In this document: positions 1 to 6,570 of the stretch, one piece after another | Layout: every line of letters starts with the position of its first letter | Numbering within the stretch: position 1 is the stretch's first letter | DNA from: Lachnospiraceae bacterium | GTDB taxonomy: Bacteria; Bacillota; Clostridia; Lachnospirales; Lachnospiraceae | Length of the DNA stretch: 6,925 bases | Direction: 5' to 3' | Assembly (NCBI GenBank): GCA_021200345.1 | Contig: JAJQGR010000207.1 | Location: 1-6,925, forward strand | Notes under the pieces: generated by a model | The model's database searches: none | Told to the model about the DNA's origin: nothing | What the model saw: the letters and a program-made list of their open reading frames with translations, nothing else | Made by a program: the position numbers and the translations under genes

Positions 1-3000
1 TATAAACATATTCTCATCATTTGTAATCGTCTTGAATAATCCCAAGCAACGGTCCGCTCCATTAGGAAACAGTTGCTCAAAAACGGCCTCATCCAGTTTA
101 TCACACCAATCGGATATTATAGAAGTAAGCGAGGCATGCTCAATAAAATCTTCTTGCTTATTTGCGCTGAAAATTATCTTTGTCTTCAAAATCAAATGAG
201 CCTTTAGCGCATCAATCATTCCATCAAACAAGCTCTTTGCGTTCTTAACATCTACAACCAGGTCTTCCCCTATCTCTTCTATTTCCTTCTGGTAATCGAA
301 ATCCTGCCGGATTTTTTCAAAAAGCAATTCTTTATTTCCTATGTTCCGTTTAAAATTTGCAAGGAACTTTTTTTGTCGCTCCTGAATCGGTTCCCCATCA
401 GGTAAATTCTTCGCTTCCTTAGTGTATTTGGGAAGTCCCATATACCATCTATTCATGGCTGATGCGACATAATCATATGCATTAACCTGGCGTTCTGCTT
501 CAATAATGTACTCTGAAAATACTCTTGCCAGCCCATGTATATATTCCTCCTTCTTGGGATTCCAATCTAAATACGAAAGAATATAGTTTGACGGCTTCGC
601 GTTAACCTGAAGCAACGTATCAGCATTTAATATTTTCTGCAAGCCCTGTTTGTCACGGATAACAATCTGCTGTTTGTATTCATGAAATACTGCTGCAAGG
701 TACACTGGAATGACACCTTTTCTTATCCCAATATGGTTTTCAGGAAGGATTAGTATATCATACAAATCTTGTAGCGACTTATCCCCGCTTCTTCCAGTTT
801 CCATGACAAAATTCGAAATGGCTCTAAGAAGATTTGCCATCAATGGGTTATCTTCCGGAAAAAGATTAATTTCAGAATGGCCGTCCGTATTAGTCAAAAC
901 TCCCGTGCGAATCAAAGTGCTCCTCATAATCGACACTTCCTGTCCAGTTCCTGTCAACCCAAGATTCTCCTCCAACTCATTGCGGAGAAGACCGGTAATG
1001 ATCTTTGTTCTGCTTGTAACAGCAATACTTGTCGGTTCAATCTTATTTAGCGCTTCATTATTAATAATCGGAGTCTGGCAAAATACATCATAACAAATCT
1101 TCGATAACAGTTCCGTCAATGCAGCTTTCCTAATTATTGAGCATTGCCGACCATTATGTATATAGTTTGCTTGCAATTCTTCCGGGTGGCTATAGGAAAA
1201 TATGTATGCATTAATAACATCGTGCAAATCCTGACAAATTACGTCGTATTCATCGAACAGAATCCTGTCACCTCTCACAGCATCCCTCAATGTAACTGCC
1301 GCATTATATTCCCGCACAAGTTCCTCTATTTCCGTATAACGTTTAGGCACAATAAATACATATCTTTCGTACCCTTCACTTGAATGAATAATCTCTTCCT
1401 TTAGCTTCGTGACTGTTTCTCTGGACGATGGTATCAGGGCATAAATAACTCCGTCTGCCTCAATTCCCTCACTTTTAAGATTCCAATCGATATCTCCCAC
1501 CACTTCATCTTCATTAATAAAAACAAACGAAAAATATCTTGTCATTTCCTTCTCGTCATTGTAACGTGAAGGATACATATAGTTATCAAAGTTAAAAGCA
1601 TTAAGTGTTCCTTTCAAAGTCACGCTCACTCTCTGGCTTTCAACCGTGTCGTGTATTCTTTGCTTGATATCGACACCAGAGGATTCTTTTAACTGAAGGT
1701 AATCATTACTTCGTTTATGGTAAATCACATATTCCTTTTCAATAAGATGTTGAATGGCATTGTCAATTTCATCCGTAGAATATGTACTTCTGAATATTTC
1801 TGTCAACTCGCCTCTCGTAGGTTTAAGTTTTTCAAACTGCTCCAGAATATAAATCAGTGCTATTGTCTTTATTATCTTTTTCTCCAAAGTCTCTTCCTGA
1901 ATATTTCCAAGAATGATTTCGGCCAATCGATACACCTTATGTAATCCTTCGGAATAAACCTCTTTTTTCAGAAGAGGCTCGAAATAATCATATATCATAT
2001 CCGGCGTTATCAATTCAAATTTGTCATCCGCACTTCCAGCAAGGAAAGCCGGGAGCGTGGATACACCGTTCGCCGACAAAAAAGTAAAGAGCGTTCTCTC
2101 GTTCTGCGCTATTCTTTCCGACAGACGTGGCAAAATAAATATCGAAACCGGGTGCAAAGGATAACAGTTATAAATAACTTTTCTCGCGGCATCATCAGGC
2201 ATATCTGAAAAAATCTGATGCCCAACATATCCTTCCATAATTCCTCTGAATTCTGTCTCATGAATACTACAGAACTCTGGCCATAAATTCTTATCCTTTT
2301 GAATTACGGACGCAATCACTTCATATGTCTGTGAGAAGTTGTTATTCAAATGAACATGCGAAAAACGCTCCGACACTCCTCGCCAGCCATCAACCTTTTG
2401 TTTCGGAAGCTTGTCTATATAATTAGAGATTTCCTTATGAGAAATAAGCATCAGATGCATCTGGTTAGATGCACTCCGATTACATTTCTCGGCAAAATCC
2501 TGAAGCATTTTAGTATCACTAACAGAAGCCTCTGAAATATTTGCTTCCAGAAACTTGCTGAATTCATCATAAACCACATAGATACCAGTATAACCAGCCT
2601 TCTTTAAATTTCTAAGAGCATCTTCATATAGATCTATTACATCAAATCCAACAAATGGATTAAACACACTTCCTGACGTAAGGGAAGGATAGACCCTCTC
2701 AAACAGCTCATATTTTTCAATATCAAAATCTTCCAGTGCTTTCACAAAATCCTTCACCGGCATATCTACCGCTTCCCCAAATTTCTCGTAGGTTTCTGGA
2801 TAATTCAATTTCCAGCGGTTAATTGTATTGATTGCAGCTTGATAATTAGAATCCGGCATAACATCCATCAGTTGGTTCTCACTCAACGTTCTCTGCAGTG
2901 CAAGAAGGAATGCCTGCGGAAGACTGGTATTGCTTCCACTGATTACAACTGGTAGTATTTTTTTATCACTTTCATAATAATTCAAGACCGCCTGATAAAG

Positions 3001-3291
3001 CCTTTCATTCTCCTCAAGCTTTGGAAGCATTTTCTCAAACAGCGTCAAATCTTTCTTCATGAGAATCGAAAGTATCATCAGCACAATGTGCGACTTTCCT
3101 TTTCCGTATGCACCAATCAATATTCTCGCACGATCAGTCGCCGAATCACTTGTGCTTATCAACACATCCTCTAACAGCTTTAATGCAGAATTTGTTGGTA
3201 TGAAATTTTTCAGTTTACTGTCATCATTAAGGTCATATGCTATGTTAATAGCATATTGGAAGCCTGAAGCAACAGAAATCATCTCGCTCAT
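1..3291 (-). CDS. sspC: SspC-like large P-loop ATPase of a DNA phosphorothioation module (3' end cut off by the window)
   Basis: I translated this frame by hand: 1097 codons run from the ATG at 3289-3291 to base 1 with no stop, so the C-terminus lies outside the window. The start is supported by AAGGAG at 3299-3304, 7 nt upstream, and by a 4-base ATGA overlap with the DUF4007 gene. A Walker A motif, GAYGKGKSH, is at residues 60-68 (bases 3088-3114). A Walker B, YVVYDEF, is at 238-244 with D242/E243. LMLISHK (280-286) could be sensor 1, and RGVSERF (304-310) may hold an arginine finger. A family-like block, HPVSIFILP then QNERTLFTFL, spans 380-405. No signal peptide or membrane segment is evident, so it should be cytoplasmic. 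In Ssp systems SspC is the ATPase needed for single-strand phosphorothioation. Large ATPases of BREX/Pgl type (BrxC/PglY) share the general fold and are the main alternative, but the neighbours favour SspC. The ATPase call is firm; the SspC name rests mainly on context. Confidence 0.82.
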   Translation of the reverse strand, partial: MSEMISVASGFQYAINIAYDLNDDSKLKNFIPTNSALKLLEDVLISTSDSATDRARILIGAYGKGKSHIVLMILSILMKKDLTLFEKMLPKLEENERLYQAVLNYYESDKKILPVVISGSNTSLPQAFLLALQRTLSENQLMDVMPDSNYQAAINTINRWKLNYPETYEKFGEAVDMPVKDFVKALEDFDIEKYELFERVYPSLTSGSVFNPFVGFDVIDLYEDALRNLKKAGYTGIYVVYDEFSKFLEANISEASVSDTKMLQDFAEKCNRSASNQMHLMLISHKEISNYIDKLPKQKVDGWRGVSERFSHVHLNNNFSQTYEVIASVIQKDKNLWPEFCSIHETEFRGIMEGYVGHQIFSDMPDDAARKVIYNCYPLHPVSIFILPRLSERIAQNERTLFTFLSANGVSTLPAFLAGSADDKFELITPDMIYDYFEPLLKKEVYSEGLHKVYRLAEIILGNIQEETLEKKIIKTIALIYILEQFEKLKPTRGELTEIFRSTYSTDEIDNAIQHLIEKEYVIYHKRSNDYLQLKESSGVDIKQRIHDTVESQRVSVTLKGTLNAFNFDNYMYPSRYNDEKEMTRYFSFVFINEDEVVGDIDWNLKSEGIEADGVIYALIPSSRETVTKLKEEIIHSSEGYERYVFIVPKRYTEIEELVREYNAAVTLRDAVRGDRILFDEYDVICQDLHDVINAYIFSYSHPEELQANYIHNGRQCSIIRKAALTELLSKICYDVFCQTPIINNEALNKIEPTSIAVTSRTKIITGLLRNELEENLGLTGTGQEVSIMRSTLIRTGVLTNTDGHSEINLFPEDNPLMANLLRAISNFVMETGRSGDKSLQDLYDILILPENHIGIRKGVIPVYLAAVFHEYKQQIVIRDKQGLQKILNADTLLQVNAKPSNYILSYLDWNPKKEEYIHGLARVFSEYIIEAERQVNAYDYVASAMNRWYMGLPKYTKEAKNLPDGEPIQERQKKFLANFKRNIGNKELLFEKIRQDFDYQKEIEEIGEDLVVDVKNAKSLFDGMIDALKAHLILKTKIIFSANKQEDFIEHASLTSIISDWCDKLDEAVFEQLFPNGADRCLGLFKTITNDENMFI

Positions 3292-4217
3292 AAACGTTCT
3301 CCTTCAATATCCGCATAATATCTGTCTACACAACCCTCAAACGTCAGATCGTTTAATATCCTTATAACATCCAAACCTGCGGTCCGAATAATTTTTATCT
3401 CTCCCGTTTTCTCTACATTATGAAGAATGTCCATCATACAAATGGCATCAAGATTAAATGTACGGCCTATATTACATTTTTTAGTCAGCAAATCATTTAA
3501 CGGTATCGATTTTTCATCTCCGGCTTGTTCTACTATGATAGCCAGTATCACCCATGGATTAAAAGAACTCGCTGCCGGAATGCTCTTTCGGTAAGTTTTG
3601 TTCTTGCTATCTAAAACATCAACCAATCCCAATTCACCCAAAGGGCAGTCAATATTATTTTCTGGGGACACTTTATCCGGATTAATTTTCAGTCTTGGCA
3701 CATAGGTGTTAATTATACAAGCAAAATCATCATTCAGTGATCGGATTGCAACCGTTTTTGCCTTCGACTTTTTCTCTTCATCGTCATCTGTCTCTGAATT
3801 CATTTTTATGAAATTCTCTAGCCCACGAACAAAGTCTTCCCTGCCGAATTCAGTCATATTAAACTCATTAAAAAAATAATACCACGCTGTGGCATCGTTA
3901 TTTTGAGATGCCAAACGGTAATGTAAAAGCTGTAATGTTCCTAATTCTTCTATGTAAGTGTCATGTTCAAATACGCGTTCACCAAGAGAAGTAAATGTCT
4001 GTATGCGTCTCCCTTTTGTAGGTTCCTTGGTCAATCCGGTTACCTGCATCCAATACCTAAGCGCCTTAACCATATTAGCACCAATGCCAAGCACATCCAT
4101 TGGATTTTCTTCTCTGCTGATAAAAACATTCGGAGCCTGAGCCACATGGCGCATTCCTTTGCTTAACCAGCCTTTTCTTATAAAAAATGTATCATGAGCT
4201 CGAAACTTCATATCCAT
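3288..4217 (-). CDS. sspB: SspB-like DUF4007 protein
   Basis: This 309-residue protein has the DUF4007 signature. The N-terminus has FRAHDTFFIRKGWLSKG (residues 5-21, family pattern F-x-x-H-x-T-F-x-x-R-x-G-W-L-x-K). Then come DVLGIGANMVKALRYW (41-56), TSLGERVF (76-83) and TLQLLHYRLA (94-103) followed by AWYYFFNEF (111-119). A charged linker rich in D, E and K (141-154) separates this from a less conserved C-terminal half with helical, winged-helix-like character. In the described SspABCD system, SspB is a DUF4007 protein with DNA-nicking activity needed to insert sulfur in one strand; I see no textbook nuclease motif here. It starts 21 nt after the SspD-like gene and overlaps the ATPase gene by 4 bases, so translation is probably coupled. 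No hydrophobic segment is evident, so it should be cytoplasmic. The DUF4007 call is firm; the nickase role is transferred from the family. Confidence 0.88.
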   Translation of the reverse strand: MDMKFRAHDTFFIRKGWLSKGMRHVAQAPNVFISREENPMDVLGIGANMVKALRYWMQVTGLTKEPTKGRRIQTFTSLGERVFEHDTYIEELGTLQLLHYRLASQNNDATAWYYFFNEFNMTEFGREDFVRGLENFIKMNSETDDDEEKKSKAKTVAIRSLNDDFACIINTYVPRLKINPDKVSPENNIDCPLGELGLVDVLDSKNKTYRKSIPAASSFNPWVILAIIVEQAGDEKSIPLNDLLTKKCNIGRTFNLDAICMMDILHNVEKTGEIKIIRTAGLDVIRILNDLTFEGCVDRYYADIEGERL

Positions 4218-4226
4218 AAATCATAT

Positions 4227-4231
4227 CCTCC
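4227..4231 (-). promoter_or_regulatory. Ribosome binding site deciding the sspB start
   Basis: GGAGG on the minus strand lies 9 nt before the ATG at 4217. A second in-frame ATG (residue 3, base 4211) would be 15 nt away, so the first ATG is preferred. The site sits in the 21-nt gap after the sspD stop codon. Confidence 0.75.
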
Positions 4232-4238
4232 AACCAGA

Positions 4239-5963
4239 TCACTTACTCCTTACTGTCCTTAAATATTTATCCATTGTGCAACCACCATCCAAGTATTTAG
4301 CTGAAACGCACATCTTGCAGTGGACACACTTTTGGGGATCAATATAATAATCATCCCCCATTATCGATATCGCACCTGCTTTACAAAGTGATTCACACTT
4401 CAGGCACTTTCTGCAGGCATTATACTTGCGAATTTGATATCCTATCATTCTCTGAAGGTCATCATGATCTGCCACATTCATTGTCCTGACTTTTACAGCA
4501 TAATCATACCCATCCTGGCTGAAGGGCTGAATAGATATGATTGGCACATTGGTACGAATGTCAAGCACAAGTGTTTCGTTAAGTATCTTTCTGCCCAATT
4601 CAGGTGCAACACGACCAAACGGAACAAACATACCTACCAAATCATCGCTATATGGCTTTGTCAACCTGTATATCTTTGCATGATCCTCTGTAGTGCAGTT
4701 CGTAAATTTAATCTTAACATCGGACGCTGCTGCCAAACCTTTTCCACCTTGTCGAGCCTTCCACATCCCTGTGTCAACATAATTCTCCGCATCAGGTTTT
4801 CCGACTTTTTTAGCGAACTCCACCAGGAAATCTCTCCACTCCTTTGATTTCTCTGGCATATAAATTCTCGACAAGAATTGCGCCCTTTGATTATTGTTTG
4901 GGCAGCACCAGCATCCTACCCTGTCATACCCCCAACGATACGCTTCATTAAAATCAATATGCTCTGCCAGAATATACAGCCAAACATCTATATCTCTCCA
5001 AAAGAAAATCGGAGAGGCAACTGTTTGCTTTTGTATTTTTACTGACTCAGCATCTGACTCTATACGATTATATTTGCTTCGGCTAACCGATTCTGCTTTT
5101 CTAATACCGTAAAACGTGAGAATCTGCTGATTATTATAATATCCGTTCAGTACTCGCGTGATAGGGCCTGTTTTAAACATAGAACAACACCAACGCATCA
5201 TTCTCGCCGGAGGACCAATATCCTCACACACATCCATGAAGTTCTGCTCATTGTTCTTTGCAATCTGAAAGATGGCATATGGATGATCGTGTCGATATCG
5301 TTTCGCATATTCTATAGTCGACGGGAATTCCAGGGTCGTGTCACCAAATATGTGCACAAGGCTCGGATTGCTTAGTGCCTTAGTAACAATATCCGCCGTA
5401 ACAGTAGAATCCTTCCCACCCGAAAAAGATATAACCAGATTCTCTTCTTCAAATTTTTGGGCACTATCGCATATGAACTCATAAGCTTCATCAATTAGAT
5501 AATGCAACCTATACTCATTTGCTTTGATAAATTGCTGCATATGCTGTTCAAAATGTTCATATGTATTACCGGCTTTATATTCTTCTAATTGTTTTGACAG
5601 TCGATCTGTATCTGCCTTCTGAAACAATTCTTTCGGCAGAGTAATTGTTTTGCCGTTTACATAATACCGATTGTTTTCCGCCCAAACAGATTTATCCATC
5701 CATTCATACGGTGTTAAATCCAGAAGCAATTCTATCAGCAGTCTCTCTTCTGGAAAAACCGGTCTTAAATCCGTAGAAAGATACCTTGTCTTTTTCCCAC
5801 AAATAGGACAGTAGCCTTTATCAACCTGATTTGTCAGATTGATTATCGGCACATTACACTTCTTACACCAATAAACTTTTATAGGAGTATCAGCAGCCGT
5901 TACATCACCGCAAATAGGGCAAATATTTTCATCTGTTTCAATATTGCAAGTCTTACACCACAT
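4239..5963 (-). CDS. sspD: SspD/DndC-like PAPS-reductase-family ATP pyrophosphatase with zinc ribbons and a ferredoxin-like tail
   Basis: The 574 residues have four parts. (1) Two zinc ribbons: C3/C6 with C15/C18, and C33/C36 with C52/C55. (2) An adenine-nucleotide alpha-hydrolase core: PP-loop SGGKDS at 181-186, FGDTTLEFPST (206-216), RWCCSMFK (257-264), GIRKAESVSR (286-295), SPIFFWRDIDVW (317-328) and a GCWCCP motif (350-355). (3) A region around 390-500 that may be PUA-like. (4) A dicluster ferredoxin-like tail: C517/C520/C523/C527 and C546/C549/C552/C562. DndC and SspD are the ATP pyrophosphatases of phosphorothioation, using ATP to activate the DNA backbone for sulfur insertion. Cysteines near the active site probably hold an Fe-S cluster. 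The ATG at 5963 is the only usable start, because an in-frame TAA lies at 5982-5984 with no other start between. Archaeal PAPS-reductase-like proteins with ferredoxin tails are the alternative family, but the DUF4007 and ATPase neighbours favour SspD. Confidence 0.85.
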   Translation of the reverse strand: MWCKTCNIETDENICPICGDVTAADTPIKVYWCKKCNVPIINLTNQVDKGYCPICGKKTRYLSTDLRPVFPEERLLIELLLDLTPYEWMDKSVWAENNRYYVNGKTITLPKELFQKADTDRLSKQLEEYKAGNTYEHFEQHMQQFIKANEYRLHYLIDEAYEFICDSAQKFEEENLVISFSGGKDSTVTADIVTKALSNPSLVHIFGDTTLEFPSTIEYAKRYRHDHPYAIFQIAKNNEQNFMDVCEDIGPPARMMRWCCSMFKTGPITRVLNGYYNNQQILTFYGIRKAESVSRSKYNRIESDAESVKIQKQTVASPIFFWRDIDVWLYILAEHIDFNEAYRWGYDRVGCWCCPNNNQRAQFLSRIYMPEKSKEWRDFLVEFAKKVGKPDAENYVDTGMWKARQGGKGLAAASDVKIKFTNCTTEDHAKIYRLTKPYSDDLVGMFVPFGRVAPELGRKILNETLVLDIRTNVPIISIQPFSQDGYDYAVKVRTMNVADHDDLQRMIGYQIRKYNACRKCLKCESLCKAGAISIMGDDYYIDPQKCVHCKMCVSAKYLDGGCTMDKYLRTVRSK

Positions 5964-5976
5964 CCCGCCGCTACGC

Positions 5977-6007
5977 CTTTCTTAATCCTTTTTTGACGTA
6001 AAGAAAG
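5977..6007 (-). promoter_or_regulatory. Stem that could hide the sspD ribosome binding site
   Basis: The best Shine-Dalgarno candidate for sspD is AAGAAAGG at 5976-5983, about 12 nt before the ATG, which is distant and imperfect. In the transcript CUUUCUU (6007-6001) can pair perfectly with AAGAAAG (5983-5977) across a 17-nt loop, covering that site. The 5' arm is also the U-rich tail of the hairpin just upstream. The pairing is seen in the sequence; a regulatory role is inference. Confidence 0.35.
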
Positions 6008-6046
6008 CACCCAGTATCCCTGAAAATCAGGAGCCTGTCCGGGTGC
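6000..6046 (-). terminator. Hairpin with U-rich tail in the sspD leader (possible attenuator)
   Basis: On the minus strand GCACCC (6046-6041) pairs with GGGTGC (6012-6007), and inside it CCTGA (6031-6027) pairs with TCAGG (6023-6019) around a 3-base loop. The outer stem is followed by TTTCTTT (6006-6000). This resembles a modest intrinsic terminator about 40 nt before the sspD start. It could attenuate read-through, stop transcription from upstream, or be an unrelated structured repeat. The part between the stems is unpaired and the U tract is broken by a C, so strength is uncertain. Confidence 0.4.
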
Positions 6047-6102
6047 CTCAGCATTTTGGTCTATATCTGTAACGTTCAGTCGAAATCTGCTATAAAATCA
6101 GT

Positions 6103-6165
6103 TTATTTTGTTCTTTCTTCTAAGTTGTGCAATTTCTTTTCTGATTTCGCTCTATTTCCTGTCAT
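6103..6165 (-). CDS. Tiny 20-residue ORF in the operon leader, unrecognised
   Basis: The minus strand reads MTGNRAKSEKKLHNLEERTK then TAA. It is preceded by a perfect AGGAGG (6170-6175) with 4 nt to the ATG, and it lies downstream of the predicted promoter at 6229-6257, so it is well placed to be translated. The product is hydrophilic and Lys/Glu-rich, with no hydrophobic segment and no domain I recognise. It could be a leader peptide, a stub of a longer gene truncated when the module was inserted, or chance. It does not contain the run of regulatory codons expected of a classical amino-acid attenuator. An in-frame remnant after the stop (about TDFIADFD, then TGA) could fit a decayed longer gene but proves nothing. 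Confidence 0.35.
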   Translation of the reverse strand: MTGNRAKSEKKLHNLEERTK

Positions 6166-6169
6166 TTTT

Positions 6170-6175
6170 CCTCCT
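6170..6175 (-). promoter_or_regulatory. Perfect AGGAGG ribosome binding site before the tiny ORF
   Basis: AGGAGG on the minus strand, 4 nt upstream of the ATG at 6165. It is the closest match to the consensus in the intergenic region, better than the site in front of sspD itself. The spacing is slightly short. Confidence 0.55.
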
Positions 6176-6228
6176 GAACCATACACCTTTCACCCGGATC
6201 AATTTTCTGGATAACGTCAACCAAGGAC

Positions 6229-6257
6229 AGTTTAGCATAGCATGCCACAAAAGTCAA
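6229..6257 (-). promoter_or_regulatory. Predicted sigma-A promoter for the Ssp-like operon
   Basis: On the minus strand the -35 is TTGACT (6257-6252) and the -10 is TAAACT (6234-6229), separated by exactly 17 nt. The -10 is preceded by TGC, giving an extended -10 (TGnTAAACT). Transcription would begin near 6222 and run through the tiny ORF into sspD, sspB and sspC. It is the best promoter-like element I found upstream of sspD, leaving a leader of about 260 nt. Confidence 0.6.
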
Positions 6258-6276
6258 AGGGAATCGAAAATTTCTC

Positions 6277-6305
6277 TTGACAATTTTGGAAAACCGTGTT
6301 ATGCA
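6277..6305 (+). promoter_or_regulatory. Possible plus-strand promoter, divergent from the operon promoter
   Basis: TTGACA (6277-6282, perfect -35) is followed 17 nt later by TATGCA (6300-6305, only 3 of 6 matches to the -10 consensus). Its -35 lies 19 nt from the -35 of the minus-strand promoter, so the two would be back to back. No worthwhile ORF lies downstream on the plus strand before the 3' end of rlmD, so it may be a relic of a lost divergent gene, make a short or antisense RNA, or be chance. Confidence 0.3.
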
Positions 6306-6372
6306 AAACAAATGTTCTGTCTTGTTATTATCTCCCGCATGTGGGCCTCTCAAAAATACATAACCAATTAAC

Positions 6373-6450
6373 AGCAGTTTCCTATCCACAACCCCTCAAA
6401 AAGCAGTTTAGTATCCACAACCCACCCTCTAAAAAGTAGTTTCCTATTCT
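6373..6450. repeat. Three degenerate direct repeats containing DnaA-box-like TATCCACAA
   Basis: Units begin at 6373 (AGCAGTTTCCTATCCACAAC), 6402 (AGCAGTTTAGTATCCACAAC) and 6435 (AGTAGTTTCCTATTC), at spacings of 29 and 33 bases, with AT-rich or C-rich linkers. The first two contain CTATCCACA (6382-6390) and GTATCCACA (6411-6419), each 8 of 9 to the DnaA box TTATCCACA; the third has lost this part. Such spaced short repeats can be protein-binding sites of a transposase, recombinase or replication protein, for example the terminal repeats of IS21-type elements. No such protein is encoded nearby, so the assignment stays open. Confidence 0.6.
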
Positions 6451-6538
6451 CGCTCAACCTTATCTCCCCACATGGATATGTTTTGTCAGAAAACAAGAAA
6501 AGGCTTTCACCACGTCACCGTTTCCCCGGCCAAGTGGC

Positions 6539-6570
6539 AAAAGCCCCTGTTTTCAAGCCTGTTTTGGGCT
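6539..6570 (-). terminator. Weak terminator-like hairpin at the end of rlmD
   Basis: On the minus strand AGCCC (6570-6566, beginning in the last base of the stop codon) pairs with GGGCT (6546-6542), followed by a few Ts (6541-6539). The loop includes the direct repeat CCTGTTTT seen twice on the plus strand (6546-6553 and 6558-6565, read with one base of slack). The stem is short and the U tract brief, so termination may be incomplete and some read-through into the downstream operon is possible. Confidence 0.35.

Larger units (their letters stand above)
5964..6569. other. 606-base intergenic region between rlmD and the Ssp-like operon
   Basis: No convincing full-size gene lies here. From right to left it holds: a weak terminator for rlmD (6539-6570); an unassigned stretch (6451-6538) in which I see only a short GTTTT/AAAAC inverted repeat at about 6480-6494; three degenerate direct repeats (6373-6450); a possible plus-strand promoter (6277-6305); a good minus-strand promoter (6229-6257); a 20-codon ORF with a perfect ribosome binding site (6103-6165); and two leader stems (5977-6046). 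GC content changes across this region, consistent with the edge of an acquired segment. Confidence 0.7.

Noticed and set aside
1..3291. BREX BrxC or Pgl PglY
   Set aside because: The ATPase style is similar, but no BREX/Pgl partners are present and the DUF4007 plus PP-loop neighbours point to the Ssp type.
710..5112. Several plus-strand ORFs of 60-137 codons
   Set aside because: All lie antisense to the three continuous, motif-bearing minus-strand genes and show no domains or good ribosome binding sites.
4239..5963. An assimilatory PAPS/APS reductase (CysH)
   Set aside because: The protein is far longer, with zinc ribbons and a ferredoxin-like tail, and its neighbours are DNA-modification genes, not sulfate assimilation genes.
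5964..6222. A known riboswitch or T-box in the sspD leader
   Set aside because: I see two simple stems but no T-box sequence or recognised aptamer core, so no class can be named.
6108..6371. An 87-residue plus-strand ORF
   Set aside because: It has a TTG start with no ribosome binding site, lies opposite the leader and promoter, and its Phe/Leu-rich start is the complement of A-rich leader sequence.
6162..6389. A 75-residue minus-strand ORF overlapping the operon promoter and ending in ATGA with the tiny ORF
   Set aside because: It starts at a GTG inside the direct repeats with no ribosome binding site, contains the predicted promoter within its frame, and shows no recognisable domain. The ATGA overlap is probably a by-product of the AGGAGG leader.
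6373..6450. CRISPR array or chromosomal replication origin
   Set aside because: There are only three diverged units with spacings of 29 and 33 bases and no cas genes. Two imperfect DnaA boxes without a dnaA/dnaN context or a larger box cluster do not make an origin.
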